Source of the DNA: Petunia secreta
Taxonomy: Eukaryota > Streptophyta > Magnoliopsida > Solanales > Solanaceae
Reading direction: 5' to 3'
DNA length: 64,000 nt
Assembly: GCA_029990175.1 (NCBI GenBank)
Contig: JARKIP010000005.1
Span: 49,713,001 to 49,777,000, forward strand
Positions 35,969-46,946 of the stretch are shown here, one piece after another. The position numbers and the translations under genes are program-made. The notes beneath the pieces were generated by a model, which worked only from the letters and a program-made list of their open reading frames with translations, made no database searches and was not told where the DNA came from. How positions within the stretch are numbered: position 1 is the stretch's first letter; each line of letters opens with the position of its first letter.

Positions 35969-37122
35969 TCTAACCGTATTAATATCCACGACATTAATAA
36001 CAATAACAGAAATAATAACAGAAATATTAATAACGATAATATTACACAGTCACTGTAACCAAGATTGGTTATGCTAGCTCAATGTAAAGCGGAGGTTAAC
36101 CCGACGACGGTTTGGAGGTACAATCCCTACTCCCGTGTCGTCTAACCAAAGGTTACGAGGAGTCAGCACTACACAACCCGTCATGATAACCATACAAGTA
36201 CCAAATTCGTACATAAGCCGGAAGAAACCTCGGCAAGACATAATCAATGATATGCCGGCAACATCCTCGGCCATATCCCCAAGTCCTTGCTATCTAATCA
36301 TGACATAGCAAGCAATCCCACAATATAAGTCATCGCTATCTCAATGTAGCATCTAGACCGGTACATACCTCGGTCAACTCATGTACTCACTATTTATGAT
36401 CAAATAATAGTTAGCAATCCCACAATATAATTAATCGCTATCTCAATATAGCGTCTAGACCGGCACATACCTCAGTCAACTCATGTCTTTACTATTCATA
36501 TTTAATTAATAGTAATATACCTAGCCAACGCTAGTCAGTAAAATACTTGGGTGACATGCTCGTCAAGACGGAACTCAATTCGGACCTCCAGAACTCAAAA
36601 AGTGGGTCCCACGGCAAAGGTTCAATTTTCGACTTTCGCCAAAATAGCGAAATTTAACCAAACGACCTCGGAATCCAATTCCGAAAGTTGCTACAAGTCA
36701 CAAATGACTATACGAACCTAACGGAACTTTCGGATCTCTCATCGGAGTTCATTTGCTCAAATCGAGCTCGGAAACCTCTTTTAACTCTTTTAAACTTCCG
36801 AAACGGGGACTTTATCAAAAGTCCCATCAAACGAGGTCCGTTTTCAATTTTGAAGGTTGCTAAATATCATAAATGACGAGACGGACCTAACGGTGCGCTC
36901 GGATTTTCAATCGGGGTTCGTTTACTCAAAACGACCTATCGAAATCCTAAATTCCTTTCCGGAATTTCATAAACGGATCCTTTTCTCGAAAACCTATCAA
37001 ACGGACTCCGTTTTGATTCAAATTTCACGAACAGGTCATAAATGACCTAACGGAGCTTTTGAGACTATCGACACGCATATCGAGGTCTCGATTCCCATAA
37101 CGACTATTTGAGGGTCGTTACA

Positions 37123-37136
37123 TTCTCCCCCACTTA
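37123..37136 (-). other. Polypurine tract of Tekay-2
   Basis: TAAGTGGGGGAGAA on the minus strand next to the LTR edge at 37122, identical in core to that of Tekay-1. Confidence 0.9.
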
Positions 37137-37237
37137 GACTCTCGGCCGTCCTAGGACGAGCCCAAGTCTACGGTAGGGTCCACAAACTAGCCACGAAGCT
37201 GGCACGGATTTCGAGGACCCCTCGGTACCACCCGAAA

Positions 37238-39076
37238 TCAATAAAACTTAAAATACGAATTCAGGCTTAGAAAATATAAGGATTTCATACCTGAATCATC
37301 GAACAAGCGCGGATGCCTCTCGCGCATCTCGAACTCAAGCTCCCAAGTAGCCTCGGCACTGGAGTGATGTCCCCACTGAACTCTCACAAGCGGGATCACC
37401 TTCGACCTCAGCTTACGGACCCCTCTAACTAAAATAGCAATGGGCTTTTCCGAATAAGCTAAGTCGCCATCCACCTCCACGGAAGCCATGTCGATCACAT
37501 GAGATGGATCACGAATGCACTTCCGGAGCATCGACACATGAAACACTGGATGAACTGACATAGTGGGAGGCAAATCTAGTCTATAAGCAACAGCGCCAAT
37601 GCGCTCCAATATCTCAAAAGGCCCAATGAACCTAGGACTGAGCTTGCCTTTCTTCCCAAATCTCATCACACCCTTCATGGGCGACACTCTGAGGAATACC
37701 CGGTCCCCAACCATAAACTCAAGATCCCTCCGCCTCCGATCTGCATAAGATATCTGCCGGCTCTGAGCCGTACGGAGTCGATCCTGAATAACCCGGACCG
37801 TATCCAAGGTCTGCTGCACCAAATCTGGCCCCAACACCTGGACCTCACCAGACTCGAACCAACCAATGGGCGAGCGACATCTCTGACCATACAATGCCTC
37901 AAACGGAGCCATCTGAATGGAAGCCTGATAGCTATTATTATATGCAAACTCTGCTAGCGGCAAATGACTATCCCAATGGCCTCCAAAATCAATAGCACAC
38001 GCCCTCAACATATCCTCGAGGATCTGAATAGTCCGCTCGGACTGGCCATCAGTCTGCGGATGAAATGCAGTGCTAAGATCGACCCGAGTACCCAGCTCTC
38101 TCTGGAAAGACCTCCAAAACTGAGCTGTGAACTGAGCACCTCGGTCGGATATGAAAGATACCGGAGCTCCACGCAACCTCACAATCTGCTCGAGGAAAAT
38201 ACGAGCCAAACATCCCGAGGTATAAGTAGTCCTCACTGGAATGAAGTGAGCCGACTTAGCCAGTCGATCAACTACTACCCACACGGAATCATGCTTGCCC
38301 GCGGTCAGCGGCAAACCAACTACGAAATCCATAGTGATCTGCTCCCACTTCCACTCGGGAATGGGCATAGACTGAGTCACCCCGGCTAGCCTCCGGTGCT
38401 CATACTTCACCTGCTGGCAATTCAAGCCCCGAGACACAAAATCAGCAACATCTCTCTTCATCCCTTTCCACCAATACAGCTCCCGAAGATCATGATACAT
38501 CTTCGCAGTATCATGATGAATGGAATATCTCGAACTATGAGCCTCTACCAAAATCATCTGCCTCAGCTCCTCAATAGCTGGAACACAAACCCGGCCGTTA
38601 AGCCGCAAGGCACCATCATCACCAATCACGAACGAGGACACTCCCCCACTCAGGACCCTGTCCCGGAGATCTCTCAGATAAGGATCCTCGAACTGCCTTT
38701 CCCGAATCTGGGAAGCTAGAGACGACTGCGACCCCACATATGCAAGCACCCGGCCTGGAACAGAATCATCAAACCGAACGCCACTAATGGACAAAACCTG
38801 CAACTCACGAGCCAACGGCCTCATATCAGCATCAAGATAGGCAAGGCTACCCATGGACTTCCTACTCAAGGCGTCGGCTACAACGCTAAATTTCCCGAAA
38901 TGATAGCGAATAGAAAACATTATAATCCCTCCAAATAATTCTGGGTCCATCACGCTACCGCTGCGCCATTCTGATCCCGCCTTCAATACTGATAGCCACT
39001 GACTCGACATGGCAACCCAGTGTCGCATGACAGGATACCAATAAATCAATATCCCTAGTGACGTCAAATCCGTCAT
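37238..39076 (-). CDS. 612-codon integrase-chromodomain ORF of Tekay-2
   Basis: The first about 60 codons are out-of-context sequence left by the deletion. From FSVVADALSRKSMGS onward it follows Tekay-1 pol: linker, zinc domain, DDE core (Asp250, Asp311, Glu347) and a chromodomain near 540-593. It reads through the place where Tekay-1 has TAG. In the zinc domain the first Cys of the CLNC pair is Gly (SRGLNCQQ), which should weaken zinc binding. The ATG at 39076 is not the ancestral start; normally this part is made by cleavage of a polyprotein. Whether it is expressed cannot be judged. Confidence 0.8.
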   Translation of the reverse strand: MTDLTSLGILIYWYPVMRHWVAMSSQWLSVLKAGSEWRSGSVMDPELFGGIIMFSIRYHFGKFSVVADALSRKSMGSLAYLDADMRPLARELQVLSISGVRFDDSVPGRVLAYVGSQSSLASQIRERQFEDPYLRDLRDRVLSGGVSSFVIGDDGALRLNGRVCVPAIEELRQMILVEAHSSRYSIHHDTAKMYHDLRELYWWKGMKRDVADFVSRGLNCQQVKYEHRRLAGVTQSMPIPEWKWEQITMDFVVGLPLTAGKHDSVWVVVDRLAKSAHFIPVRTTYTSGCLARIFLEQIVRLRGAPVSFISDRGAQFTAQFWRSFQRELGTRVDLSTAFHPQTDGQSERTIQILEDMLRACAIDFGGHWDSHLPLAEFAYNNSYQASIQMAPFEALYGQRCRSPIGWFESGEVQVLGPDLVQQTLDTVRVIQDRLRTAQSRQISYADRRRRDLEFMVGDRVFLRVSPMKGVMRFGKKGKLSPRFIGPFEILERIGAVAYRLDLPPTMSVHPVFHVSMLRKCIRDPSHVIDMASVEVDGDLAYSEKPIAILVRGVRKLRSKVIPLVRVQWGHHSSAEATWELEFEMRERHPRLFDDSGMKSLYFLSLNSYFKFY

Positions 39077-40135
39077 ATCTAAAACCAGCGAGTCTACTAG
39101 GGACTCTACACCGCATATAAGAACATAAGCGCTGCCAATAACCCTTATTCATACATATAAAATCTCCCGATAGATATACCATCCATTTAAGGATCATCAA
39201 ATAAGGGCAAATCCAATCCTTGCCCTAATAAGGGCAAACCCAGGCGATAGATATAAATAAGCAAAACCCCGGGTTAAATAAACAACGGCACTGCGACCAC
39301 AAATAGAATGCATACTTGCAATATCATCAGTAGGTGCCTCGGCACCCTGCCTGGTCATAGCATAGCCTGCACCGCTCCTCCTGAACCCTAGCATGGGCAT
39401 CCTCCAAGCGCCTGGCAGCATCCACTACCTTGCGATAAGTCATGCCAATCGCAACTGTGGTGACAGCAAACTGCAACAGAGGGTTAAGACTCTCAATAAA
39501 TCTCAACACCCTGTCCCTCTCGAGTGCCACCATAGCTGGCGTATAACGGGACAGCTCCAAGAACCTGCTGTCATAGGCAGACACCGACATGCTTCTCCGC
39601 TGCAACCTCTAAAAATCTTCTCACACTCCTGAAGAAAATGATGGGCAGAACAAGTGGCAGATGTGCCATCAAACTGAGGTGGCCTGATCTTCATAAAAGA
39701 CTCAATCCTCCAAGCTACCTCCTCGGTACCCATAACCGGAATAGGAATAGCGGATCCCGGCTGAACAACATGACCCATATCCGGAGTAGCCTCATAGGTC
39801 GGCGTACTCATAACTGGAGTGGTCGGCTGAGGTGCCGATACAGGTACTGCAGCATCCCTACTAGCGGGGGCCCGATGGCTGGCCATGCCCACTAGTCTCA
39901 TATACTCCTCCGAATAAATCACAACTGCGCCCGACACGATAGTAGGCAAAGATGGAAGTGGAACAGGTGCTGATGGTGTCGCTGCAGACACCGGAGGAAT
40001 AGCTGTGTCCTGCCTAACAGTTGGCGGACGACCTTTCCAGGCATTAGTAGGGGCTCGCATCTGTGCTGGTGCTGATGTACCAGCCTACGCTCCCTGAGCG
40101 GCTACCCTGGCAGAAGATGACCTCGTCTTCCTCAT
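38955..40135 (-). pseudogene. gag: gag and protease remnants of Tekay-2
   Basis: ATG at 40135 (MRKTRSSSARVAA), with TAG soon after (40085-40087), then open from 40060 to 39503 (ESFMKIRPPQFDG). A deletion and frameshift lead to 39605-39327 (SAYDSRFLELSRY). The knuckle region is missing. Protease-flanking motifs (YAMTRQGAEA, LYLSPGFA, LVSCHATLGCH) follow in mixed frames to 38955, and the sequence then jumps to the end of RNase H. Confidence 0.8.
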
Positions 40136-40333
40136 CTCAGCAGATATACGAAGGAAAAAAAAGGGTCAGCACCCGTACACTACATCGCACGACAGAGATG
40201 AAACGAAGGGAAACATTTTCCTAACATGACCTTGTAGCCCCTCGCTCATAAGTATGGTGCACAACATACCCATAAGCAAGACTCTACTCAGACACTGCTC
40301 CATTGACTCCTAGGACTCGACTTAGAACCTAGA

Positions 40334-40345
40334 GCTCTGATACCA
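40334..40345 (-). other. Primer binding site of Tekay-2
   Basis: TGGTATCAGAGC on the minus strand, three bases from the LTR edge at 40349, as in Tekay-1. Confidence 0.9.
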
Positions 40346-40348
40346 AAC

Positions 40349-43300
40349 TGTCACGACCCAAAATCTGGATCCGTGATGGCACCTAAACGATATTCCCTAG
40401 GCGAACCAACAGAAACAAAAATGCGGAAATAAACTGAAAGAAGAGAAACATGATGAAATATATATATAAAATTGGAATCCAAAAGAAGGTAGACACCCCT
40501 GTCTACTATACCCAACAAACACCAATGGAGTATCTATAGAGTGACTCAATCGAAATAAAATACAACAGAAGTGAAGTGGAGTCTATCTCTATACAACACT
40601 GGCGGTACGCCACCGTGGACTGTACGGTTGGCTCACCTCAACAAAATAATACAGCAGCCTCGAACGGTCGCTACTGTCTCGATGGCTATCTAGAAGAAGT
40701 ACCTGCACATGTGGCAGAGTAAGTTATGAGCCAAAGCCCAGTAAGATCACTGACAGGCCCGCTAAATCACCCTTGCGGGAAAAGTCGCAAACATGCATCG
40801 CAAGCAACTAAGCACGTCGTTTCTACGTAAATAAATAGCGCAGTCGCACATATTCACAATATAATTATCCAAGTATATATAATTATATATATATATATAT
40901 ATATCCATACGTATGTACCTATGTACATACAGATAGCATATGTCACATACACATTAAGTAAGCCAGTAGTCTCAGAATATCATACACAAGTCAAAGAGGA
41001 TTATGCCCACCCAACGTAAGGCCTAGGTCAATCAAACAGTGGTTTGGAGGTCCCATCTCTACTCCCACGCCGACTAACCTAAACCTACGGTAGGCTAGCA
41101 ACATCGCCAACGGACGTAGGCAACAATACATTCATCACTCAATATCAGCACGCACCCTGTGCGGCTCCGTCTATTGGCCATAACGCCATTGTCAACATAA
41201 ACAACATACCAGTGACCCGTAGTCACTGTCTCAATCATAAGGAGGTAGACCAATGACCCGTAGTCGTTGTCTCATCTCATCTATATACGACCACACCACA
41301 CCCCCTGTCAAGTGTGTCGTGTCTCAACAATCTAGTGACCACACCACACCCCCTGTCAAGTGTGTCACATCTCAAATATCTAGTGACCACACCACACCCC
41401 CGTCAAGTGTGTCACATCTCAATAATCAAGTGTCCACACCACACCCCCTGTCAAGTGTGACACATCTCATAGTATAGGCGACACCACACCCCCTGTCAAG
41501 TGTCCCTCTATCCGTATTAATATCCACGACATTAATAACAATAACAGAAATAATAACAGAAATATTAATAACGATAATATTACACAGTCACTGTAACCAA
41601 GATTGGTTATGCTAGCTCAATGTAAAGCGGAGGTTAACCCGACGACGGTTTGGAGGTACAATCCCTACTCCCGTGTCGTCTAACCAAAGATTACGAGGAG
41701 TCAGCACTACACAACCCGTCATGATAACCATACAAGTACCAAATTCGTACATAAGCCGGAAGAAACCTCGGCAAGACATAATCAATGATATGCCGGCAAC
41801 ATCCTCGGCCATATCCCTAGGTCCTTGCTATCTAATCATGACATAGCAAGCAATCCCACAATATAAGTCATCGCTACCTCAATGTAGCGTCTAGACCGGT
41901 ACATACCTCGGTCAACTCATGTACTCACTATTTATGATCAAATAATAGTAAGCAATCCCACAATATAATTAATCGCTATCTCAATATAGCGTCTAGACCA
42001 GCACATACCTCGGTCAACTCATGTCTTTACTATTCATATTTAATTAATAGTAATATACCTAGTCAATACATATTTAACACATAGCCCTAAGCTAATCACA
42101 TAAGAGTACCCGAAGCGTACTAGCATGCTGGACGTATCCACGAGCAAAGTAGAGGTCAAGTCTCACTTACCTCGAATTCCGGTTCAAAGCTAGGAAGCAA
42201 TCTCCTTTCCTGCTCTTCTTGTCCTCGGGGAACTTTCCTCTAAGTCTATCAAGACAATATAGCACTCATTAGTGCTCCATTATAGAGAACTAAGCTCATA
42301 TACGACTTAGGGTAAAATTACCAAAATACCCTCGGGTGGGACCGAGCCCAAAATTAATAAAATATACATTTCCGGACTCCCCACACTCCCGTGAGTCCAA
42401 ATATGCAATTAGATTTCTCATACGAGCCTTGCTCGTTGATTTTCCCCAAATCTTAAAATTTAGGACTCTAACTCATTTCCTATGAATCAAGCTTTGATTC
42501 TCATGATATATGATATGAAATGAGTTATGGAGGCTTACCTTATGATTATACACATTTTGAACCTTCCAAAATCGCCTCCAAATCGCCTCCTTTGAATAAA
42601 AATTCGGTTTCCCGAAATCTGTCCCGAAATGACCCCTTTATAGCAGTTTTTTACCACTGTAACAGCCTCTGTTCCAATAATTATAACTTTTAATAGGAAT
42701 GTCCAAATGACCTGAAACCGATGGAATTAAAACCAAAACTCAAGGGGCTACAACTTTCATGTTTTGAGTTTTTCCTAATTCCTTACGGATTGGCCGAAAA
42801 AATGCCATTTTTCCGGCTGCTCGCAACAGAAACAGTAGCAGAAACAGCAGTTTCGCACCAGAAAAATCCGAACTGTTTTGGGTCAAAACGGGACCCTACA
42901 AAGCTCGGAATGACCCCAAATTTTGCACACAAGTCATAAAATACTTGGGTGACATGCTCATCCAGACGGAACTCAATTCGGACCTCCACAACTCAAAACG
43001 TGGCTCCCACGGCAAAGGTTCAATTTTCGACTTTCGCCAAAATAGCGAAATTTAACCAAACGACCTCGGAATCCAATTCTGAAAGTTGCTACAAGTCACA
43101 AATGACTATACGAACCTAACGGAACTTTCGGATCTCTCATCGGAGCTCATTTGCTCAAATCGAGCTCGGAAACCTCTTTTAACTCTTTTAAACTTCCGAA
43201 ACGGGGACTTTATCAAAAGTCCTATCAAACGAGGTCCGTTTTTCAATTTTGAAGGTTGCTACATATCATAAATGACAAGACGGACCTAACGGTGCGCTCG

Positions 43301-43521
43301 GATTTTCCATCGGGGTTCGTTTACTCAAAACGACCTATCGAAACCCCAAATTCCTTTCCGGAATTTCATAAACGGATCCTTTTCTCGAAAACCTATCAAA
43401 CGGACTCCGTTTTGATTCAAATTTCACGAACAGGTCATAAATGACCTAACGGAGCTTTTGAGACTATCGACATGCAGATCGAGGTCTCGATTCTCGTAAC
43501 GACTATTTGAGGGTCGTTACA
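40349..43521 (-). repeat. 5' LTR of Tekay-2 (3173 bp)
   Basis: Full-length sister of 34738-37122. It keeps the 42066-42937 stretch, which includes a segment also present in Tekay-1 (around 6130-6900). Confidence 0.95.
41288..41508 (-). repeat. 47-bp minisatellite in Tekay-2 5' LTR
   Basis: Five copies, matching 35750-35968. Confidence 0.9.
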
Positions 43522-46406
43522 TAATAAAGAACCGAAAGGGTTTCTTTTGAAAACCAAAATGTTGGCTCATTTGGGGTCGGCGTGACTCGTCATTAATTGT
43601 CGAGCCCTAACCTTAATGGCCTTTTTATGTAGGGGTCAGATTTTGGAAATATTTATAGGCGAAGGGGGCTGTTTTTGAAAAAGGGGGTACACGAAGCAGT
43701 TAGATGCACAAAAGAGGCCGTCGCACATACTTACATACGTATATAACATGCAAATACATGGTTAAGTTATACACATAACTTTGAAAACATAGATATAAGT
43801 TTTGTATGGTTGACCCCAAACTCACACTCTCCTATACACTATTAGATTAGTGTATAGAAGATTTGAAGTTGGTCAGAAATTGTTTTAAATGCATATAGGG
43901 CCAGATTTTAAAATAAGTATTGGACCCAGATTGTTTAAGTAAAAATGGGGCGATGTAATTTACCAAAGATATTCACAGAACAAGCAAGAATTATGTATTT
44001 AGCCCCTATTATTCAAAATTTCTGCATTCACGTAGGATAAAGCATTTTATGTTGTAATTTGAGTTTTAAAGCCTGTTTATACTAATCGACAAATGATGCA
44101 TTTCCAGATTTCTAAGCATATAAGTTCAGCATCTCAATTTCAAGTCAAAATATTGTTTACTTTTCATGCAAAAGCTAAGCAAAAGACTCATAGTTTCATG
44201 ATGCAGCACGTAAGGGGAAGAAAGTCAAAAGAGGCCCCTGCGTAACCAAGTACACAGTGTCACAACTGTATGTCCCTGTTACAAAGAATACATGCAGGAA
44301 ATCCTAAAAAATATACACAAATTTGGAGCAGTCTCTAGGGGATTCAAAAGCAGAAGAGAGCAAGGGGTCAGGGGTGTCCTGTGTGCACTTGAGAGGCAGC
44401 CTGCTTAGGCCTCTCTTTTACCAAAGAATAGAGACCACTTAGCAGTACCAAGTGAACCTGTATACACTACCATGGTATAGTCTTTAAGACTATCCTCAGA
44501 AGCACTGCACAAAATGGTTAGCAGGGGGCTAAAACAGCCCAAAAAAAAAAAACAGAGATGCAGGGTTCACCCAAACATGGTAGTTTAAGTAATGAGGATG
44601 AGCAAAATCCAGACAGAGCCAAGTTCAAACAAGAAAGTAGCAATAGTCCAGGCAACAATAAATTCAAGCAAGAAGTAGCAAATAGTCTATGCAGGAGTAA
44701 GTTCCAGTAATCAGTAGCAATAGTCTAGTCAGAAGAGTATTCAAAATAGTAAAAGTCTAAGCATAGGCTTACCTTTTAGTGACAGTAATGGGCAAACAAA
44801 GCAAAGTGTGGGCAATAGTGAATGCTTTCAGATGCTGGATCAGGAAAAAGAAAAGGAGCAGAACTTCACAGCAACTTGAGAGTAAGAGGTGAGGATGTTA
44901 TGCTTAATATTCTCAGATGTGCAGTGTTTCTAGGAGAGACAATGCTTTAGCCGTGTAGTTTATTATGTTTTTTCCCAGTGTCCCCATTGCGTAATATATT
45001 TTTCATGGTTATGTTCAGAATCTAGATTTGTTTTGAAATCGAATCTGTGATTAGAATGGGTGATGGAAATATATTTAGTCAATTGAAAAGTATCAATTAG
45101 ACTTCTTAATGGAAATTTGTTAGGGTGATTAGGAGATTCTCAGACCTAAACGAGTCTGGAACAATCCTGCACACTTGGGTTTGAACCTGGATGCATTACT
45201 GATCAAAGGGAGGAGTTATATTTGTTAAAAGGTTTGATTTACCTTAGGTTTACGGTCTGATTGAGCTATACTTGGAAAGTCGACCTAAGTGGATCCCTTT
45301 AATTATGGGAAGGTGTGACGTAAGGCCTAAACGATGAGCATATTTACACAGTCATATGAGGTTTCAAAAAAATATTTAGCTTCAATCAGTGGAATAACAA
45401 GAATAGTAATCCTATGGATTTTAACTAATTAAATAGCAAGTAATCACATACTCACGTTGATACATAGAAATTATAGGCAAGTATAGGCATGAATTCACAC
45501 AAATCTAAAACGTTAAAGAGAAGAAGGATGATTACCCATTTAGGTTTTGGAATCGGGTTCAAATTGAACCGATTCAGGTCATGCATAGGATTTTTTTCTT
45601 TTTCCTCGCGATGGTGCCATGTAATTTTAGCAAAAAATTCACCGGCATACCTTTCTGATGACAAAAACTCACGTCGATGAGAGGTCAAATTTGACCTCCG
45701 TCGAAACGCCCAGATAGCACCAAATTTTTGTAGCGGACAGTGAGAGAAACACAATGGTGCCATTTTCCCCAAATTTCTCTGGTTGAAACGGCCGGAAATT
45801 TGATCAGAAGAGGATGGCGATTTGAATCGCCAAAGGGAGAGAGAGAGAGAGTCGGGCTGATGGGCATGGGGGGAAATGAGAAAGGGGGTAAGGGTTTTGG
45901 GGGGTAAAAACAAGGAAACTAGATCTGGGCCGTTGGATCGCCTGCATGGACGATCAGGATCGATCCACGTAGGCATGACGTGTAAAATAATAGCTGATGT
46001 ATGTGCCTTGTGTGTATATATGTGTATTTATGTATAAATATTATGTAAATAGGTATAAAATAGGTATAAAATAGTATAAAGTGCTATAAAATGGATTTAA
46101 AATGGTATATAAATTATAAGAAAATTAGGAAATTAAATTTAAAATGTTAGGAAGGCTAAAATGTCTAAAAATTGTAATTTTGATGCTTTAAACAATTTTG
46201 GGTAATTTGTAAAAAATAGGAATAATTGTAGAAAATTATAAAATAGCTATGGTTTGAGACGATGCTTTTGAAAATAGCCTCAATTGCCAGGCCAGTATGA
46301 GAACATAATTTGAAAATAATAGACGCGATAGGAATGGATACACAAGCGCGTGTAAAATTAAGAACGGTTGATTTTTAAAATATGAATGAAAAATTGGGTG
46401 TCAACA

Positions 46407-46946
46407 ATGTCTGTGTGTCCTCTACTACAATTGCTACTAGAAAAATCGGGTGCTCAAGCTCGGGAATTCTTCTTATATAAGATTATTATTGTCTTCTGTC
46501 TCCTTGGATGGGGGCGCCGAACTACAAATTTGAATTTGCATTTTGTCTTCATCTGTTGCCAAAGCGTTGTCTATTTGTGCAATCAGGCCTCCCTCTTGTT
46601 CCTCAGGATGTAGTGATGATGTAATATTTCGTGGAGGCAGAAATATGTTTTCATAGAGTTCCACAATTAGATGTGTGTTCTTGAAATTGGTGTCATTTTG
46701 GAGGAAGTAAATGGAGTCACTGAGGTCGTCATCATTTTTCACCAATATTCCTTTACTTGTGTCAAGTTTTGTATCAAACCAGATGTTTCCTATCGATTGC
46801 ATTTCAGAGCATCAGATATCTTATGCACAAGTTTGTCAAATGAGATATATGTTTTCACAGGCATTAGTCTTGTCTGATGATCGAAAAATTTGTCATCTTT
46901 AGTCCACTTGCCATTGTAATACAACATAGATGGCAATTGTCTCCAT
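46407..46946 (-). pseudogene. MULE-1 transposase, N-terminal exon
   Basis: The start is the ATG at 46946 (METIAI), placed four bases after a splice acceptor (CCTTGCAG), just as in MULE-2 (ATG 52327 after AATGCAG). A one-base shift follows within the first codons, then YYNGKWTKDDKFFDHQTRLM, a short frame break and NIWFDTKLDTSKGILV, which parallel MULE-2 (FNGNWTKDYKYMDHETKLL, NIWFDIRMDSSRGMLV). The fragment ends at the ATGTC duplication; the next bases of the gene are at 34201 and below. Joining them keeps one frame open. Confidence 0.85.

Larger units (their letters stand above)
34738..37122 (-). repeat. 3' LTR of Tekay-2 (2385 bp, internally deleted)
   Basis: Compared with the other LTR it lacks the stretch corresponding to about 42066-42937 and has a filler of about 14 bp there (36524-36538). 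Contains TA repeats at 34837-34867 and 35282-35365. Confidence 0.95.
34738..43521 (-). mobile_element. Tekay-2: chromovirus deletion derivative
   Basis: Bounded by TGTCACGACCC and GGTCGTTACA, with 5-bp duplications TAATA at 34733-34737 and 43522-43526. Order on the minus strand: LTR (43521-40349), primer site, broken gag, remnant protease, integrase with chromodomain, polypurine tract, LTR (37122-34738). The internal region is 3.2 kb against 5.25 kb in Tekay-1; RT and RNase H are missing. The LTRs are nearly identical apart from one 0.87-kb deletion and TA-repeat length, so insertion was recent. Confidence 0.95.
34207..46406 (-). mobile_element. Ogre-type solo LTR interrupted by Tekay-2
   Basis: Minus strand begins TGTTGACACCCAATTTTTC and ends GGGTATGACA; without Tekay-2 its length is about 3.41 kb, against 3.46 kb for the Ogre-like LTR at 15781-19241. 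Flanked by perfect ATGTC duplications and with no internal region, so it is a solo LTR made by LTR-LTR recombination. ORFs such as 45452-45976 lie within LTR sequence and are incidental; the GA-rich run at 45837-45852 is part of it. Confidence 0.9.
34202..46411. repeat. 5-bp target duplication ATGTC around Ogre-type solo LTR
   Basis: ATGTC at 34202-34206 and again at 46407-46411 directly flank the LTR ends. Taking out the LTR and one copy gives an open transposase frame across the junction. Confidence 0.92.

Noticed and set aside
36074..36274. 66-codon ORF duplicated at 41612-41812
   Set aside because: The duplication comes from the two LTRs of Tekay-2, not from a gene pair.
36688..37045. 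Two short ORFs repeated at 43086-43444 and in Tekay-1 at 5624-5981
   Set aside because: LTR sequence in all cases; the frames differ by substitutions that do not respect codons.
45452..45976. 174-codon minus ORF
   Set aside because: Lies wholly in the Ogre-type solo LTR and has no known domain; low-complexity C/T-rich translation.
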